Below, piece after piece: positions 34,955 through 44,157 of a stretch of DNA of 64,000 nucleotides; within the stretch, counting starts at the first letter, position 1, and every line of letters begins with the position of its first letter. Both the position numbers and the translations under genes were made by a program. This DNA comes from JBFLYH01 sp964630235 (GTDB lineage: Bacteria > Oederibacteriota > JAAXVQ01 > JAUVAV01): contig CAZVUO010000001.1 of assembly GCA_964630235.1 (NCBI GenBank), positions 620,001 to 684,000 on the forward strand. Direction: 5' to 3'. The notes below the pieces were generated by a model that saw nothing but the letters and a program-made list of their open reading frames with translations, did no database searches and had not been told where the DNA came from.

Positions 34955-34984
34955 TATCTATTATAATTATTTTGTCAGGAGCGC

Positions 34985-35653
34985 ATGGTGAACCAGTGGC
35001 GCAGGGTCACATTATTGACGAGCCTTGCCCTGAGTTGGGCGGTCGCGGCCAGCGCGGATTCGTTCCAGGCCATGGCCGTGCAGCGGGCGCAGCTATACGG
35101 TGAACAGGTCAACGCTCCGGCCGAGGTCAGGGACCATTACCTCAGCCAGGGGCAGGAATACCTGCGCCAGACCCTGCGCACCCACGTGCGGGAGTGGATG
35201 GCGTCCACCTGGCTCTCCGTGAGCGAGGAATCCATGCGGCCGGGCGTGGCCATGGAGCTCAGCCAGATCAGCGGGTATCTCGGTCTGCCCCTGGATGGCC
35301 AGGTGCGGGTGTTCGCTGACGAAGATTTGAACCATTATCTTCATTGCGGCCGGTTTCTTCCCGTCGAGATCGAAGTGGACTCCGCCTATCCGCTCACCTC
35401 CCGGATCACGTTGAACACCAAGCTGGAAGCGCCCTTTGACGACATTCTGCGGCTCCGCGTGGGGCCGGAATTCGTGTGGGCCAACGGCGCCCGCTCTTCG
35501 CTGGAATACCGCGTGCAGATGGACAGTGACCATTCCAACGGGCTGACGCTCGGGATCGGGTTCAATACCGACGCGTGGCGCTGGCGCTTTCATTACGAGA
35601 TCACGTCCTCCCTGGTCCAGGTCCAGCACTTCAGCCTGGCTAAAGATTTTTAA
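34985..35653 (+). CDS. Exported protein with beta-rich C-terminus, unknown function
   Basis: 222 residues with an N-terminal signal peptide (hydrophobic run ending AVAASA). The middle is mixed; the last 90 residues alternate polar and hydrophobic residues and end in Phe (FSLAKDF), as outer-membrane beta-strands often do. No motif is recognised. It has its own near-consensus promoter and lies between folC and lysA without operon links. Likely periplasmic or outer-membrane associated. Confidence 0.7.
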   Translation: MVNQWRRVTLLTSLALSWAVAASADSFQAMAVQRAQLYGEQVNAPAEVRDHYLSQGQEYLRQTLRTHVREWMASTWLSVSEESMRPGVAMELSQISGYLGLPLDGQVRVFADEDLNHYLHCGRFLPVEIEVDSAYPLTSRITLNTKLEAPFDDILRLRVGPEFVWANGARSSLEYRVQMDSDHSNGLTLGIGFNTDAWRWRFHYEITSSLVQVQHFSLAKDF

Positions 35654-35724
35654 ACCTCAGGCTCGCCCTTTTTTCATCCCCGCCTTCCCGTCTGTCAAGC
35701 GCCAGCCAGATACCGGCACTGTAT

Positions 35725-35753
35725 TTGACAGGAGAAAATGGGTGTGCTAGCAT
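35725..35753 (+). promoter_or_regulatory. Predicted promoter of the lysA-dap operon
   Basis: TTGACA at 35725-35730, 17-base spacer, TAGCAT at 35748-35753 with an upstream TGC (extended -10). lysA starts about 37 bases after it. Confidence 0.55.
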
Positions 35754-35789
35754 TACAAATATTTTTACCGAAAGCAGAGGCGCAACGCC

Positions 35790-37049
35790 ATGGACGACTT
35801 TATCCGGCGGCAGGACGACTGGTTTTGCGAGGATGTGCCGCTGGCCCGGCTGGCGCGGCGGTTCGGCACCCCGCTGTATGTCTACAGCCAGAACACCATC
35901 CTGTCGCACTACCGTAAAATCGCGCAGGCGTTCTCCGACCTCAAGCCCCTGATCTGCTACTCCGTGAAGGCCAACGCCAACCTCTCGATCCTCCGCCTTC
36001 TGGCCGGCGAAGGCGCCGGCTTGGACATTGTGTCACAGGGCGAGCTGACCCGCGGGCTGGCCGCGGGCGTGCCGCCGGAGCGGATCGTGTACGCGGGCGT
36101 GGGCAAGACGGAAACCGAACTCGAGGCCGCCTTGCGCGCCGGCATCCATATGTTCAACGTGGAATCCGAACCCGAGGCGCGGCTGATCAACCAGGTGGCC
36201 GGGCGCCTGGGCGTCCAGGCGCGGGTGGCTTTCCGGGTCAACCCGGACGTGGACGCCGGCACCCACCACTACATTACCACGGGCCGGAAGGAGAACAAGT
36301 TCGGGCTGTCTATCCCGATCGCGCTGGGCCTGTTCCGGACGAGCCGCCGCCTGCGCAATCTCAAACCCGTGGGCCTGCACGTGCACCTGGGCTCCCAGAT
36401 CACCACGGCCACTCCCTATCTGCAGGCCTTGAAGCGGCTGGCCCGGGTGGTGGAAGCCCTGCGCCGCGACGGGTTTGAGATCGAGTCCTTCAATCTGGGC
36501 GGCGGCTTGGGCATCATTTACAATGAAGAACGGCCGCAGACCGCCAACGAATTCGCCCAGGCCGTGCGGCCGCTCCTCTCGCCGCTCGGCTGCCGTCTGA
36601 TCCTGGAGCCCGGACGGTTCATCGTGGGCAATGCCGGCGTGCTGCTCACCCGGGTGCAGTACGTCAAGCGGGGGCACGCAAAAACGTTTGCGATCGTGGA
36701 CGCGGGCATGAACGACCTGATCCGGCCCAGCCTGTACGGGGCTTTTCATCAGATTCTGCCCGTGACCCGCCGGCACGGCGGCAAGACCGTGCTGACGGAC
36801 GTGGTCGGGCCGATCTGCGAATCCGGCGACTTCCTGGGCAAGGACCGGCGGCTGCCCGCGCTGGAGGCCGGGGACCTGCTGGTGGTCAAGAGCGCCGGCG
36901 CGTACGGCATGGCCATGGCGTCAAACTACAATTCTCGGCCGCGGCCGGCCGAGGTGCTGGTGTCCGGCGGCCGCGCGCGCCTGATCCGGCGCCGTGAAAC
37001 TTACGCGGACCTGATGGCCCTGGAACAAGACCAGGCGCTGAAGGAGTGA
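35790..37049 (+). CDS. lysA: Diaminopimelate decarboxylase
   Basis: 419 residues, alanine-racemase-like fold. PLP lysine in YSVKANAN, then VSQGEL, the glycine-rich NLGGGLGI, EPGR.IVGNAG, the catalytic Cys region GPICESGDFLGKDR and GAYGMAMASNYNSRPRPAEV. It converts meso-DAP to lysine, the last step of the pathway encoded in this block. First gene of the run lysA-dapF-dapA-dapB-(unknown)-dapL, overlapping dapF's ribosome-binding region. Confidence 0.95.
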   Translation: MDDFIRRQDDWFCEDVPLARLARRFGTPLYVYSQNTILSHYRKIAQAFSDLKPLICYSVKANANLSILRLLAGEGAGLDIVSQGELTRGLAAGVPPERIVYAGVGKTETELEAALRAGIHMFNVESEPEARLINQVAGRLGVQARVAFRVNPDVDAGTHHYITTGRKENKFGLSIPIALGLFRTSRRLRNLKPVGLHVHLGSQITTATPYLQALKRLARVVEALRRDGFEIESFNLGGGLGIIYNEERPQTANEFAQAVRPLLSPLGCRLILEPGRFIVGNAGVLLTRVQYVKRGHAKTFAIVDAGMNDLIRPSLYGAFHQILPVTRRHGGKTVLTDVVGPICESGDFLGKDRRLPALEAGDLLVVKSAGAYGMAMASNYNSRPRPAEVLVSGGRARLIRRRETYADLMALEQDQALKE

Positions 37050-37057
37050 AGCCCTCG

Positions 37058-37909
37058 ATGCCGTTGCGTTTCGCGAAGATGACCGCCGCGGGGAATGATT
37101 TTATCGTTGTGGACAACCGCCGGGACCAGGCGGCCGGGCTGGATCCGCTGCGGATCCGCAAGCTCTGCAGCCGGCGCCTGAGCGTGGGCGCGGACGGGCT
37201 GATGCTGCTGGGTCAGCCGGCCGCCCCGGGCGCGGATTTTGCCATGCGCTATTTCAACGCGGACGGTTCCGAGGCGGCCATGTGCGGCAACGGCGGGCGC
37301 TGTCTGGCCCGGTTCGCGGTGCTGGTCGGCGTGGGCGCCGAAGGCCAGACCCTGCGCTTCACCGCGCCGTCCGGCGCCTATACCGCGCTGGTCACGGGCA
37401 GCCAGGTGCGTTTGAGCCTGCCTCCGCCGGCGCCGCGCGAGGCCGTTCGGCGCCTTGACCTGGCAGCCGGTCCGCGCGAAGTGGATGTGATCAACACCGG
37501 CGTGCCGCACGCCGTGCTGTTCACGCCCGATGTCGAGGCGGAGGATGTCGTGGGCGTGGGCCGGGAAGTGCGCCGCCATCCGGCGTTCGCGCCGGCCGGC
37601 ACCAACGTCAACTTCTGCCAGGTGCTCGGTCCGCACCGCCTGAGCCTGCGCACCTACGAGCGCGGGGTGGAGGACGAGACCCTGGCCTGCGGCACGGGCG
37701 TGGCCGCGGCTGCCCTGCTCGCGGCGGCCCGGGGATTGGTCACGCCGCCGGTGGCCGTGCTCACCCGCGGCGGCGTCGAACTGGAAATGAATTTTACCGT
37801 CCGCGCAGGCGGATTTGAGGACATTTCCCAGCGCGGCGAAGCCCGGCTGGTCTACTGGGCCGAGGCGTCGGACGAGGCCGTGGCGTTCACGCCGCCCGTC
37901 CAGGTTTAA
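37058..37909 (+). CDS. dapF: Diaminopimelate epimerase
   Basis: 283 residues from ATG 37058 (AAGGAG 11 bases upstream; a GTG at 37046 is possible). Start LRFAKMTAAGNDFIVVDN, catalytic cysteines in MCGNGGRC and ACGTGVAAAA, and the NTGVPHAV motif. The proton-shuttling Cys pair is intact. It interconverts LL- and meso-DAP, feeding both the cell wall and LysA. It needs the LL-DAP made by DapL, encoded downstream. Confidence 0.95.
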   Translation: MPLRFAKMTAAGNDFIVVDNRRDQAAGLDPLRIRKLCSRRLSVGADGLMLLGQPAAPGADFAMRYFNADGSEAAMCGNGGRCLARFAVLVGVGAEGQTLRFTAPSGAYTALVTGSQVRLSLPPPAPREAVRRLDLAAGPREVDVINTGVPHAVLFTPDVEAEDVVGVGREVRRHPAFAPAGTNVNFCQVLGPHRLSLRTYERGVEDETLACGTGVAAAALLAAARGLVTPPVAVLTRGGVELEMNFTVRAGGFEDISQRGEARLVYWAEASDEAVAFTPPVQV

Positions 37910-37919
37910 GGAGGCTCCC

Positions 37920-38798
37920 ATGTATCGCGGTTCACTGGTGGCACTGATCACGCCGTTTCGCGACGGCCGGGTGGACGAGGCGGCGCTCAAGCGCCTGATC
38001 GAATTCCAGATCAGCCAGGGCACGCACGGCCTGGTGCCGTGCGGCACCACCGGCGAGTCCTCGACGCTCAGCGTGGAGGAACACGAGCGGGTGATCGCGC
38101 TGACCGTGGAGATCGCGGCCAAGCGCGTGCCCGTGGTCGCAGGCACCGGGTCCAACAACACGGTGGAGGCGATCGAACTGACGCGCGCGGCCAAGACCGC
38201 GGGCGCGGACGCCGCGCTGTCCGTGGCGCCGTACTACAACCGGCCGACCCAGGAGGGCCTCTACCAGCATTACCTGAAAATCGCCGAAGCCACGGATTTC
38301 CCTTTCATCCTCTACAATATCCAAAGCCGGACCGGCGTCAACGTGCTGCCCGAGACCATCGCCCGGATCGCCCAGGACTGCCCCCTGCTGGTCGGGGTCA
38401 AGGAGGCGTCCGGCAGCCTGGATCAGATCAGCCGTTTGCATATGCTGCTGGGCGGCCGCGTGCCCATCCTCTCCGGGGATGACGGGTTGACCCTGCCGAT
38501 CCTGGCCGTGGGCGGCACGGGCGTCATTTCCGTGGCGGCGAACATCGCGCCCAAACCGGTCGCGGACCTGGTGGAGCGGTGGGAGGCAGGGAAACACCGC
38601 GAAACGCTGGCCCTGCACGAACGCCTGCTGCCCCTGGTCCGGGCGCTTTTCCTGGAGACCAACCCGGCGCCGGTGAAGGCCGCGGCCGCCCTGCTGGGCT
38701 TCGGCGGCGGGGAGCTGCGGCTGCCCCTGGTGCCGGTCACGGACGAGACCCAGCAAAAGCTGCGTCAGGCCATGGCTGATTTCGGCCTGATGAGATAG
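37920..38798 (+). CDS. dapA: 4-hydroxy-tetrahydrodipicolinate synthase
   Basis: 292 residues. The ATG at 37920 follows AAGGAGG. Family motifs: ALITPF, GTTGESSTLS, APYYNRPTQEGLYQHY, FILYNIQSRTGVN (catalytic Tyr region) and the Schiff-base Lys in VGVKEASG. It condenses pyruvate with aspartate semialdehyde. It is usually feedback-inhibited by lysine, but the regulatory residues cannot be judged by eye. Confidence 0.96.
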   Translation: MYRGSLVALITPFRDGRVDEAALKRLIEFQISQGTHGLVPCGTTGESSTLSVEEHERVIALTVEIAAKRVPVVAGTGSNNTVEAIELTRAAKTAGADAALSVAPYYNRPTQEGLYQHYLKIAEATDFPFILYNIQSRTGVNVLPETIARIAQDCPLLVGVKEASGSLDQISRLHMLLGGRVPILSGDDGLTLPILAVGGTGVISVAANIAPKPVADLVERWEAGKHRETLALHERLLPLVRALFLETNPAPVKAAAALLGFGGGELRLPLVPVTDETQQKLRQAMADFGLMR

Positions 38799-38807
38799 GA
38801 GACCGCC

Positions 38808-39629
38808 ATGATCACCGTGGGTATTGCCGGCGCCGCGGGCAAGATGGGACAAGCGTTGGTGCGGGCCGTGGCTGCGCACCCGCAACTTTCGCTCGCGGCT
38901 GCCTGGGAGCGCTCCGGCGAAGCTCATGTGGGGCAGGACGCGGGCGTGGTCGCGGGCGTGGAGGCGTTGTCCGTGAAGATCGGGGACTCGCCGCAGGCCG
39001 GCCTGCGGGCCTGCCAGGTTGTCATTGATTTCACCGCGCCCGAGGCCACTTTGGCCCTGTTGGAAGCCGCGCGGGCGCAGCGGTGCGCCCTGGTGATCGG
39101 CACCACGGGTTTTTCCGCGGAGCAGACCGCACGCCTGCGCGCGTACGGAACCGACCTGCCGATGGTCTATGCCACCAATTTCTCCCTGGGCGTGAACGTG
39201 CTCTGGGCCCTGGCCCGCCAGGCCGCGGCCGTTTTGGGACCGGCGTTCGACGCGGAGATCATCGAGGCCCATCACAACCAGAAGAAGGACGCGCCTTCCG
39301 GCACGGCCATGACGTTGCTGGAGGCGATCTGCCAGGGCCGTGGCCTGGACCCCGGGCGCCACGCGTGCTACGGCCGGCAGGGGCTGACCGGCGCACGGCC
39401 CCAGGACCAGGTCGGCGTGCATGCGGTGCGCGGGGGCGATATCGTGGGCGATCACACGGCGCTGTTCGCCGGGCCCGGGGAGCGGCTGGAACTGCGCCAT
39501 CAGGCGCATTCCCGGGACACCTTCGCGCGCGGCGCCGCGCGGGCCGCGGCCTGGATTCACGGCCAGGCGCCGGGCTGTTACGGTCTGGCGGAAGTGCTGG
39601 GCTTGGCCGGGGAGCGCCAAAAAACCTAG
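38808..39629 (+). CDS. dapB: 4-hydroxy-tetrahydrodipicolinate reductase
   Basis: 273 residues. Nucleotide-binding GIAGAAGKMGQAL at the N-terminus, IGTTGFS, and the catalytic EIIEAHHNQKKDAPSGTAM with the His-His and Lys. It reduces the DapA product to tetrahydrodipicolinate, the DapL substrate. Nine bases separate it from dapA. Confidence 0.95.
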   Translation: MITVGIAGAAGKMGQALVRAVAAHPQLSLAAAWERSGEAHVGQDAGVVAGVEALSVKIGDSPQAGLRACQVVIDFTAPEATLALLEAARAQRCALVIGTTGFSAEQTARLRAYGTDLPMVYATNFSLGVNVLWALARQAAAVLGPAFDAEIIEAHHNQKKDAPSGTAMTLLEAICQGRGLDPGRHACYGRQGLTGARPQDQVGVHAVRGGDIVGDHTALFAGPGERLELRHQAHSRDTFARGAARAAAWIHGQAPGCYGLAEVLGLAGERQKT

Positions 39630-39687
39630 TGGCATGCGCGGGTTTTTGGTATCCTGTTTACCACTGCGATGGAAGAAAGGGACGACC

Positions 39688-40092
39688 ATGAGCGCGATCA
39701 AACTCGACCGCAAGGGCATCACCATGCTGGGCTACGGCATTGTGGACGTGGAGATCACCCGCAACAACGTCTGGCAGGCGGTGATCGAACCGATCAAGGA
39801 CGGCCAGTACACGCTGAAGCTCGCCAAACTCACGGGCAAGAACATTCCCGAGCCCGAAGCCCGCGAAATTTACCAGGAGATCCTCAACCACAAGTGGCTG
39901 CAGACCGAGAATCTGGTGAATTCCGGGAAGCTGGAATATGGATCCTCCCTCACCCTGAAGGAAGCGGCTGACAGCTGGATGAAGGAACACTACCCCGCCT
40001 GGCGGGCCGCGCGTCCCACCTCCTGGGAAGTGTCGGACCACGATAACGATATCCTGCGTGAAACGCCGGGCACCGAGGAAAGAGAACCATGA
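39688..40092 (+). CDS. Small protein of unknown function between dapB and dapL
   Basis: 134 residues from ATG 39688, with AAAGGGA upstream; the frame is open further 5' only as a shadow of dapB. No recognised domain. It begins with a compact strand-rich part (GYGIVDVEITRNNVWQAVIEP) and then turns helical and charged. ATGA overlap with dapL argues for translation together with the lysine genes. Function unknown. Confidence 0.65.
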   Translation: MSAIKLDRKGITMLGYGIVDVEITRNNVWQAVIEPIKDGQYTLKLAKLTGKNIPEPEAREIYQEILNHKWLQTENLVNSGKLEYGSSLTLKEAADSWMKEHYPAWRAARPTSWEVSDHDNDILRETPGTEEREP

Positions 40093-41249
40093 ATGTCACC
40101 CCGCCGCGGCGGCTCCAAGCCCTGCCGCCGTATTTGTTCGTTGAAATTGACAACAAGAAGCGGGCCGCGCTGGCCCGGGGCGTGGATGTGATTGACCTGG
40201 GCGTGGGCGATCCGGACCTGCCCACGCCGCCGCTGATTCTCGACGCCCTCCAGGCCGCGAGCCGCGATCCCCGGAATCACCAGTATCCGCTGGGCCGCGG
40301 CCGGAGCGACTTCCGCGAAGCCGCGGCCCGCTGGCTCGAACGCCGCTTCGGCGCGCGCTTCGACCCCCGGGAGGAGCTCCTCACCCTGATCGGCACCAAA
40401 GAGGGGATCGGGCACGCGCCCCTGGCGTTTGTCAATCCCGGCGACGCGGTGCTGGTGCCTGAGCCCGGGTATCCGGTGTATTTTTCCGGGACCGTGTTCG
40501 CGGGCGCCGAACCCGTGTTCCTGCCGCTCACGCCCGAGCGGGGCTTCAAGCCCGACCTGGAGGCCCTGCCAGACGGCGTGGTGAAGCGGGCCAAACTGCT
40601 GTTCCTCAACTATCCCAACAACCCCACGGCCGCCCTGGTGGACCTGGACTGGCTGCGGGAAGTGGTGGCCTGGTGCCGCCGCCATGAAGTCATCCTGGCT
40701 TATGACATGGCCTATTCGGAGATCTATTACGGGCAAACGCCACCGTCGGTCTTCCAGCTCCCCGAAGCGCGGGAAGTCGCCATCGAGTTCCACAGTTTTT
40801 CCAAGACCTTCTCCATGGCCGGCTGGCGCCTGGGCTTTGCCTGCGGACGGCGCGAACTGATTGACGCCCTGGCCCAGATCAAGGGCAACCTGGATTCCGG
40901 CACGGTTTCCGCCGTCCAGATCGCGGGCCAGGTCGCGCTGGAGCAGGCCGAGACGATCGTGCCGCCCCTGGTCGCGGTGTACCGCGAACGGCGGGACCTG
41001 TTTGTCGCGGGTCTGCAGAAAGCCGGGTTCAAGGTAACCGCGCCGGCCGCCACGTTCTACGTGTGGTGCCCGGTGCCGGCCGGATTTACTTCCGCGGGCT
41101 TCGCCGGCCGGCTGCTGGACGAAGCCGGCGTCGTGGCCACGCCTGGCGTGGGGTTCGGCCCCTCGGGGGAAGGATTTATCCGTTTTTCGCTGACCTCGCC
41201 GGCCGAGCGCTTGCAGGAAGCGGTCCGGCGCATCCAGGCCGTGTCCTAG
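40089..41249 (+). CDS. dapL: LL-diaminopimelate aminotransferase
   Basis: 386 residues, class I aminotransferase fold. DLGVGDPDLPTPP, the GTKEGIGH segment, NYPNNPTAA, AYDMAYSEIYY and the PLP-lysine motif SFSKTFSMAGWRLGF. The dap cluster and the absence of dapD, dapC and dapE support the one-step conversion of tetrahydrodipicolinate to LL-DAP. This route is known from Chlamydia, plants and several uncultivated phyla. Other class I aminotransferases look similar, so the exact substrate rests on context. Confidence 0.87.
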   Translation: MNVTPPRRLQALPPYLFVEIDNKKRAALARGVDVIDLGVGDPDLPTPPLILDALQAASRDPRNHQYPLGRGRSDFREAAARWLERRFGARFDPREELLTLIGTKEGIGHAPLAFVNPGDAVLVPEPGYPVYFSGTVFAGAEPVFLPLTPERGFKPDLEALPDGVVKRAKLLFLNYPNNPTAALVDLDWLREVVAWCRRHEVILAYDMAYSEIYYGQTPPSVFQLPEAREVAIEFHSFSKTFSMAGWRLGFACGRRELIDALAQIKGNLDSGTVSAVQIAGQVALEQAETIVPPLVAVYRERRDLFVAGLQKAGFKVTAPAATFYVWCPVPAGFTSAGFAGRLLDEAGVVATPGVGFGPSGEGFIRFSLTSPAERLQEAVRRIQAVS

Positions 41250-41258
41250 GCTGGCCCG

Positions 41259-41771
41259 ATGGATGTCTACGCGGGTTTGGGCGCGAACCTGGGAAATCCG
41301 CGCCAACAGCTGCGGCAGGCAGTGGCCGCTTTCCGGCGGCAAACCGGCCTGGAGGTCTTGCGGGTCTCTTCCTTATATATGAGCCGCCCCCAGGGTGGGA
41401 TTTTTCAGCCCGATTACCTGAACGCCGTGGTTGCTTTGCGGACTGACTGGCAGCCGGCAGCCCTCCGGGGCCTGGGCCAGGGCCTGGAGGCCGCGGCCGG
41501 GAGGAAAGACCGAGAAAAAAACGCGCCTCGCGAGCTGGATGTGGACTGGTTGTTGTATAATGGGCAGGTTATCCGGGAGCCCGGGCTGGAGATTCCGCAT
41601 CCCCGCCTGGCCGGCCGGGCGTTCGTGCTGAAGCCGCTGACCGAGCTGGCGCCCAGCCTCCTGCATCCCGGGTTGGGATTAACTATGCGGCAACTGGCCA
41701 GCCGGCTGGCGCATCCGGATCAGGCGCGGCGGATCCAGGGCCCCGGCTGGGCCTGGGGCAGCGAGGAGTGA
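41259..41771 (+). CDS. folK: 6-hydroxymethyl-7,8-dihydropterin pyrophosphokinase
   Basis: 170 residues. GLGANLGNP.QQL, SSLYMSRPQGG, QPDYLNAVV, and the catalytic PRELDVDWLLYN followed by IPHPRL..RAFVL.PL. It transfers pyrophosphate from ATP to the pterin precursor of folate. It lies 9 bases after dapL and directly upstream of the deoxynucleoside kinase. No folP or folE is nearby. Confidence 0.92.
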   Translation: MDVYAGLGANLGNPRQQLRQAVAAFRRQTGLEVLRVSSLYMSRPQGGIFQPDYLNAVVALRTDWQPAALRGLGQGLEAAAGRKDREKNAPRELDVDWLLYNGQVIREPGLEIPHPRLAGRAFVLKPLTELAPSLLHPGLGLTMRQLASRLAHPDQARRIQGPGWAWGSEE

Positions 41772-41777
41772 TCGCTG

Positions 41778-42422
41778 GTGGAAGCAAACCGCTATATTGT
41801 CATTGAAGGCGTGCTGGGCGTGGGCAAGACCAGCCTGTGCGAAGCCTTGAGCAAAGAACTGAACGCCCGGCAGATCCTGGAGGCCGCGGAGGAGAACCCG
41901 TTTCTCTCCAAGTTCTACCAGGACATGCGCGGCTACGCCTTTCAAACCCAGATTTTTTTCCTGCTCAACCGCTACCGGCAGCAGCAGGAACTCGCCCAGG
42001 GCAACCTCTTCCAGCGCAACGTGGTCTGCGACTACCTCTTCAGCAAGGACCGGATCTTCGCGTATTTGACCCTGGATGAAAATGAGCTGACCCTCTACGA
42101 GCGGTTGTGCCAGCTGCTGCACGGTCAGTTCCTGCGCCCGGACCTGGTGATCTTCCTGCAGGCGTCCACCGAGGTGCTCATGCAGCGCCTGGCCCTGCGC
42201 GGCCGTCCTTACGAGCGGGGGATCGAACGCGACTACCTGGAGAAGCTCAACCAGGCCTACAACCATTATTTTTTCCACTACCAGGAGACGCCGCTTTTGG
42301 TGGTGAACACCAACGACATTGACTTTGTCCAGAACCGGCAGGACCTGAACGACCTGGTCAAGCAGATCCGCGCCATGGGCAAAGGGACGCAGTACTACAA
42401 TCCCGCGGGATTCAGGAGCTAG
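41778..42422 (+). CDS. Deoxynucleoside kinase
   Basis: 214 residues from a GTG. P-loop GVLGVGKTS (11-19), a helical lid, FLQASTEVLMQRLALRGRPYERGI with the conserved Arg residues, and the end IDFVQNRQDL. It resembles deoxyadenosine/deoxyguanosine kinases of the dNK family, which salvage deoxynucleosides. Substrate preference is not readable. The folK-dNK-panB order, with tiny gaps, suggests a shared transcript. Confidence 0.85.
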   Translation: MEANRYIVIEGVLGVGKTSLCEALSKELNARQILEAAEENPFLSKFYQDMRGYAFQTQIFFLLNRYRQQQELAQGNLFQRNVVCDYLFSKDRIFAYLTLDENELTLYERLCQLLHGQFLRPDLVIFLQASTEVLMQRLALRGRPYERGIERDYLEKLNQAYNHYFFHYQETPLLVVNTNDIDFVQNRQDLNDLVKQIRAMGKGTQYYNPAGFRS

Positions 42423-42425
42423 GCC

Positions 42426-43223
42426 GTGCCGGTGACGATCCGCCGCCTGGCCGAGTGGAAGCGCAGCGGCGAGCGCTTCGCCGTGCTGACCGCGTACGAT
42501 TATTCGCTGGCCAAGCTGGTCGCGCAGGCGGGCGTGCCCGTGATCCTGGTGGGGGACTCCCTGGGGCAGGTCATGCTCGGGTACGGCAGCACGCTGCCGG
42601 TCACGCTGGAGGACATGCTGCGGCACACGGCCGCGGTCGCGCGCGGCGCGGGCGAAAGCCTGGTGGTGGCGGACATGCCGTTTTTGAGCTACCAGGTGTC
42701 GCGCGAGGAGGCCGTGCGCAACGCCGGACGCCTGCTCAAGGAAGCCGGGGCGCACGCAGTCAAGCTGGAGGGCGGGGAAGCCTGGGCTCCGACCGTGTCC
42801 GCGCTCGTGGCCGCGGGGATCCCGGTCATGGGGCACGTGGGCCTCATGCCCCAGTCCGTGCACCAGCACGGCGGCTACCGGACGCAGGCGGTGGACGAAG
42901 ACGGCCAGGCCCGCCTCCTCCGGGACGCGCAGGCCCTGGAAGCGGCCGGCGCTTTCGCGGTGGTGCTGGAAAAGGTCCCGGACGCGGCGGCCGGCCGGGT
43001 CACGCAGGCGCTGGCGATTCCGACCATCGGCTGCGGCGCAGGCCCGGCCTGCGACGGCCAGGTGCTGGTGCTGCACGACATCCTGGGCTTGTTCGGGGAT
43101 TTCACGCCGCCCTTTGCCAAACGCTACGCCGAACTGGGCCAGGCCGCGGCCGCGGCCATCGCGGCCTTCGCGGCGGACGTCAAGGCCGGAACCTTCCCGG
43201 CAGCCGGGGGGAAACAAGCATGA
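42426..43223 (+). CDS. panB: 3-methyl-2-oxobutanoate hydroxymethyltransferase
   Basis: 265 residues from a GTG. LTAYDYSLAKL, LVGDSLGQVMLGY, ADMPFLSYQ, VKLEGG, GHVGLMPQSVHQHGGYR and IGCGAGPACDGQVLV are the PanB signatures. It uses methylene-THF to make ketopantoate, linking folate and pantothenate synthesis. ATGA overlap with panC. Confidence 0.95.
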   Translation: MPVTIRRLAEWKRSGERFAVLTAYDYSLAKLVAQAGVPVILVGDSLGQVMLGYGSTLPVTLEDMLRHTAAVARGAGESLVVADMPFLSYQVSREEAVRNAGRLLKEAGAHAVKLEGGEAWAPTVSALVAAGIPVMGHVGLMPQSVHQHGGYRTQAVDEDGQARLLRDAQALEAAGAFAVVLEKVPDAAAGRVTQALAIPTIGCGAGPACDGQVLVLHDILGLFGDFTPPFAKRYAELGQAAAAAIAAFAADVKAGTFPAAGGKQA

Positions 43224-44152
43224 GTCCGGAACCCATCGCCACGCCCGGCGCGCCGACCGCCGACGGGGGCAAACCCCGCGGCCGGCGCAAAGCCAGACTG
43301 GTCGCCGCGCTCAAGGACATCCGCGTCATCACGGACCGCTGGCGCCGGAACGGAAAAACCATCGGGTTGGTGCCCACCATGGGCGCGCTCCACGAGGGGC
43401 ACCTGTCCCTGATCCGCGAGGCGCGGCGCACCTGCGACCGGGTCGTGGTCACCTTGTTCGTCAATCCGCTGCAGTTCGGACCGGCCGAGGACCTCGAGAC
43501 CTATCCCCGCGACCTGAAACGCGACCTGCGGCTGGTCTCGGCCGAAAAAGCGGATGTGCTGTTCGCCCCGTCCGGCGAAGAGATGTACCCGGAAGGGTTC
43601 GACACCCGCGTGGTGCCGGCCGACAAGCTCACCCAGCCGCTGTGCGGGCAGTCCCGCCCCGGACACTTCGCCGGCGTGGCCACGGTGGTCGTCAAGCTCG
43701 TGAATCTGACCCGGCCCCACCGCGCCTTTTTCGGCCAGAAGGATTACCAGCAGTGGCTGGTGATCAAGCGCGCGGCCGCGGACCTGAACCTGGGGTGCGA
43801 ACTGTCGCTGCTGCCGACGGTCCGGGAAGCGGACGGGCTGGCCAGGAGCTCGCGCAATGCATACCTCGGCAAGGAGGAACGGCTGGCCGCGCCGGCCCTG
43901 CACCAGGCTTTAAAGCTGGCCGAGGGCATGCTCCAGGTGGGCGAGCGCAACCCCAAGGAAATCCTGGAGGCCGTGCGCAAACGCCTGCGCGGCGAACCCC
44001 TCATTGACATTGAATACGTCGCGGTCAAGAACGCCGATACCCTGGAAGACCTGAACATCCTGGCCGGCCGTGTCCTGGTCGCCCTGGCCGTGCGTCTGGG
44101 CAAGACGCGGCTGATTGACAATATCCTGGTGGACCTCGCCAGCGGGAGTTAA
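43220..44152 (+). CDS. panC: Pantoate-beta-alanine ligase
   Basis: 310 residues. After a Pro/Arg-rich N-terminal extension of about 30 residues, the core starts: GLVPTMGALHEGHLSLIR (HIGH-like), FVNPLQFGPAEDLETYPRD, RPGHFAGVATVV, FFGQKDYQQW and ARSSRNAYL. It joins pantoate and beta-alanine with ATP. The extension is slightly unusual for the family; the ATGA overlap with panB supports this start. panD follows after 5 bases. Confidence 0.94.
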   Translation: MSPEPIATPGAPTADGGKPRGRRKARLVAALKDIRVITDRWRRNGKTIGLVPTMGALHEGHLSLIREARRTCDRVVVTLFVNPLQFGPAEDLETYPRDLKRDLRLVSAEKADVLFAPSGEEMYPEGFDTRVVPADKLTQPLCGQSRPGHFAGVATVVVKLVNLTRPHRAFFGQKDYQQWLVIKRAAADLNLGCELSLLPTVREADGLARSSRNAYLGKEERLAAPALHQALKLAEGMLQVGERNPKEILEAVRKRLRGEPLIDIEYVAVKNADTLEDLNILAGRVLVALAVRLGKTRLIDNILVDLASGS

Positions 44153-44157
44153 CGCGT

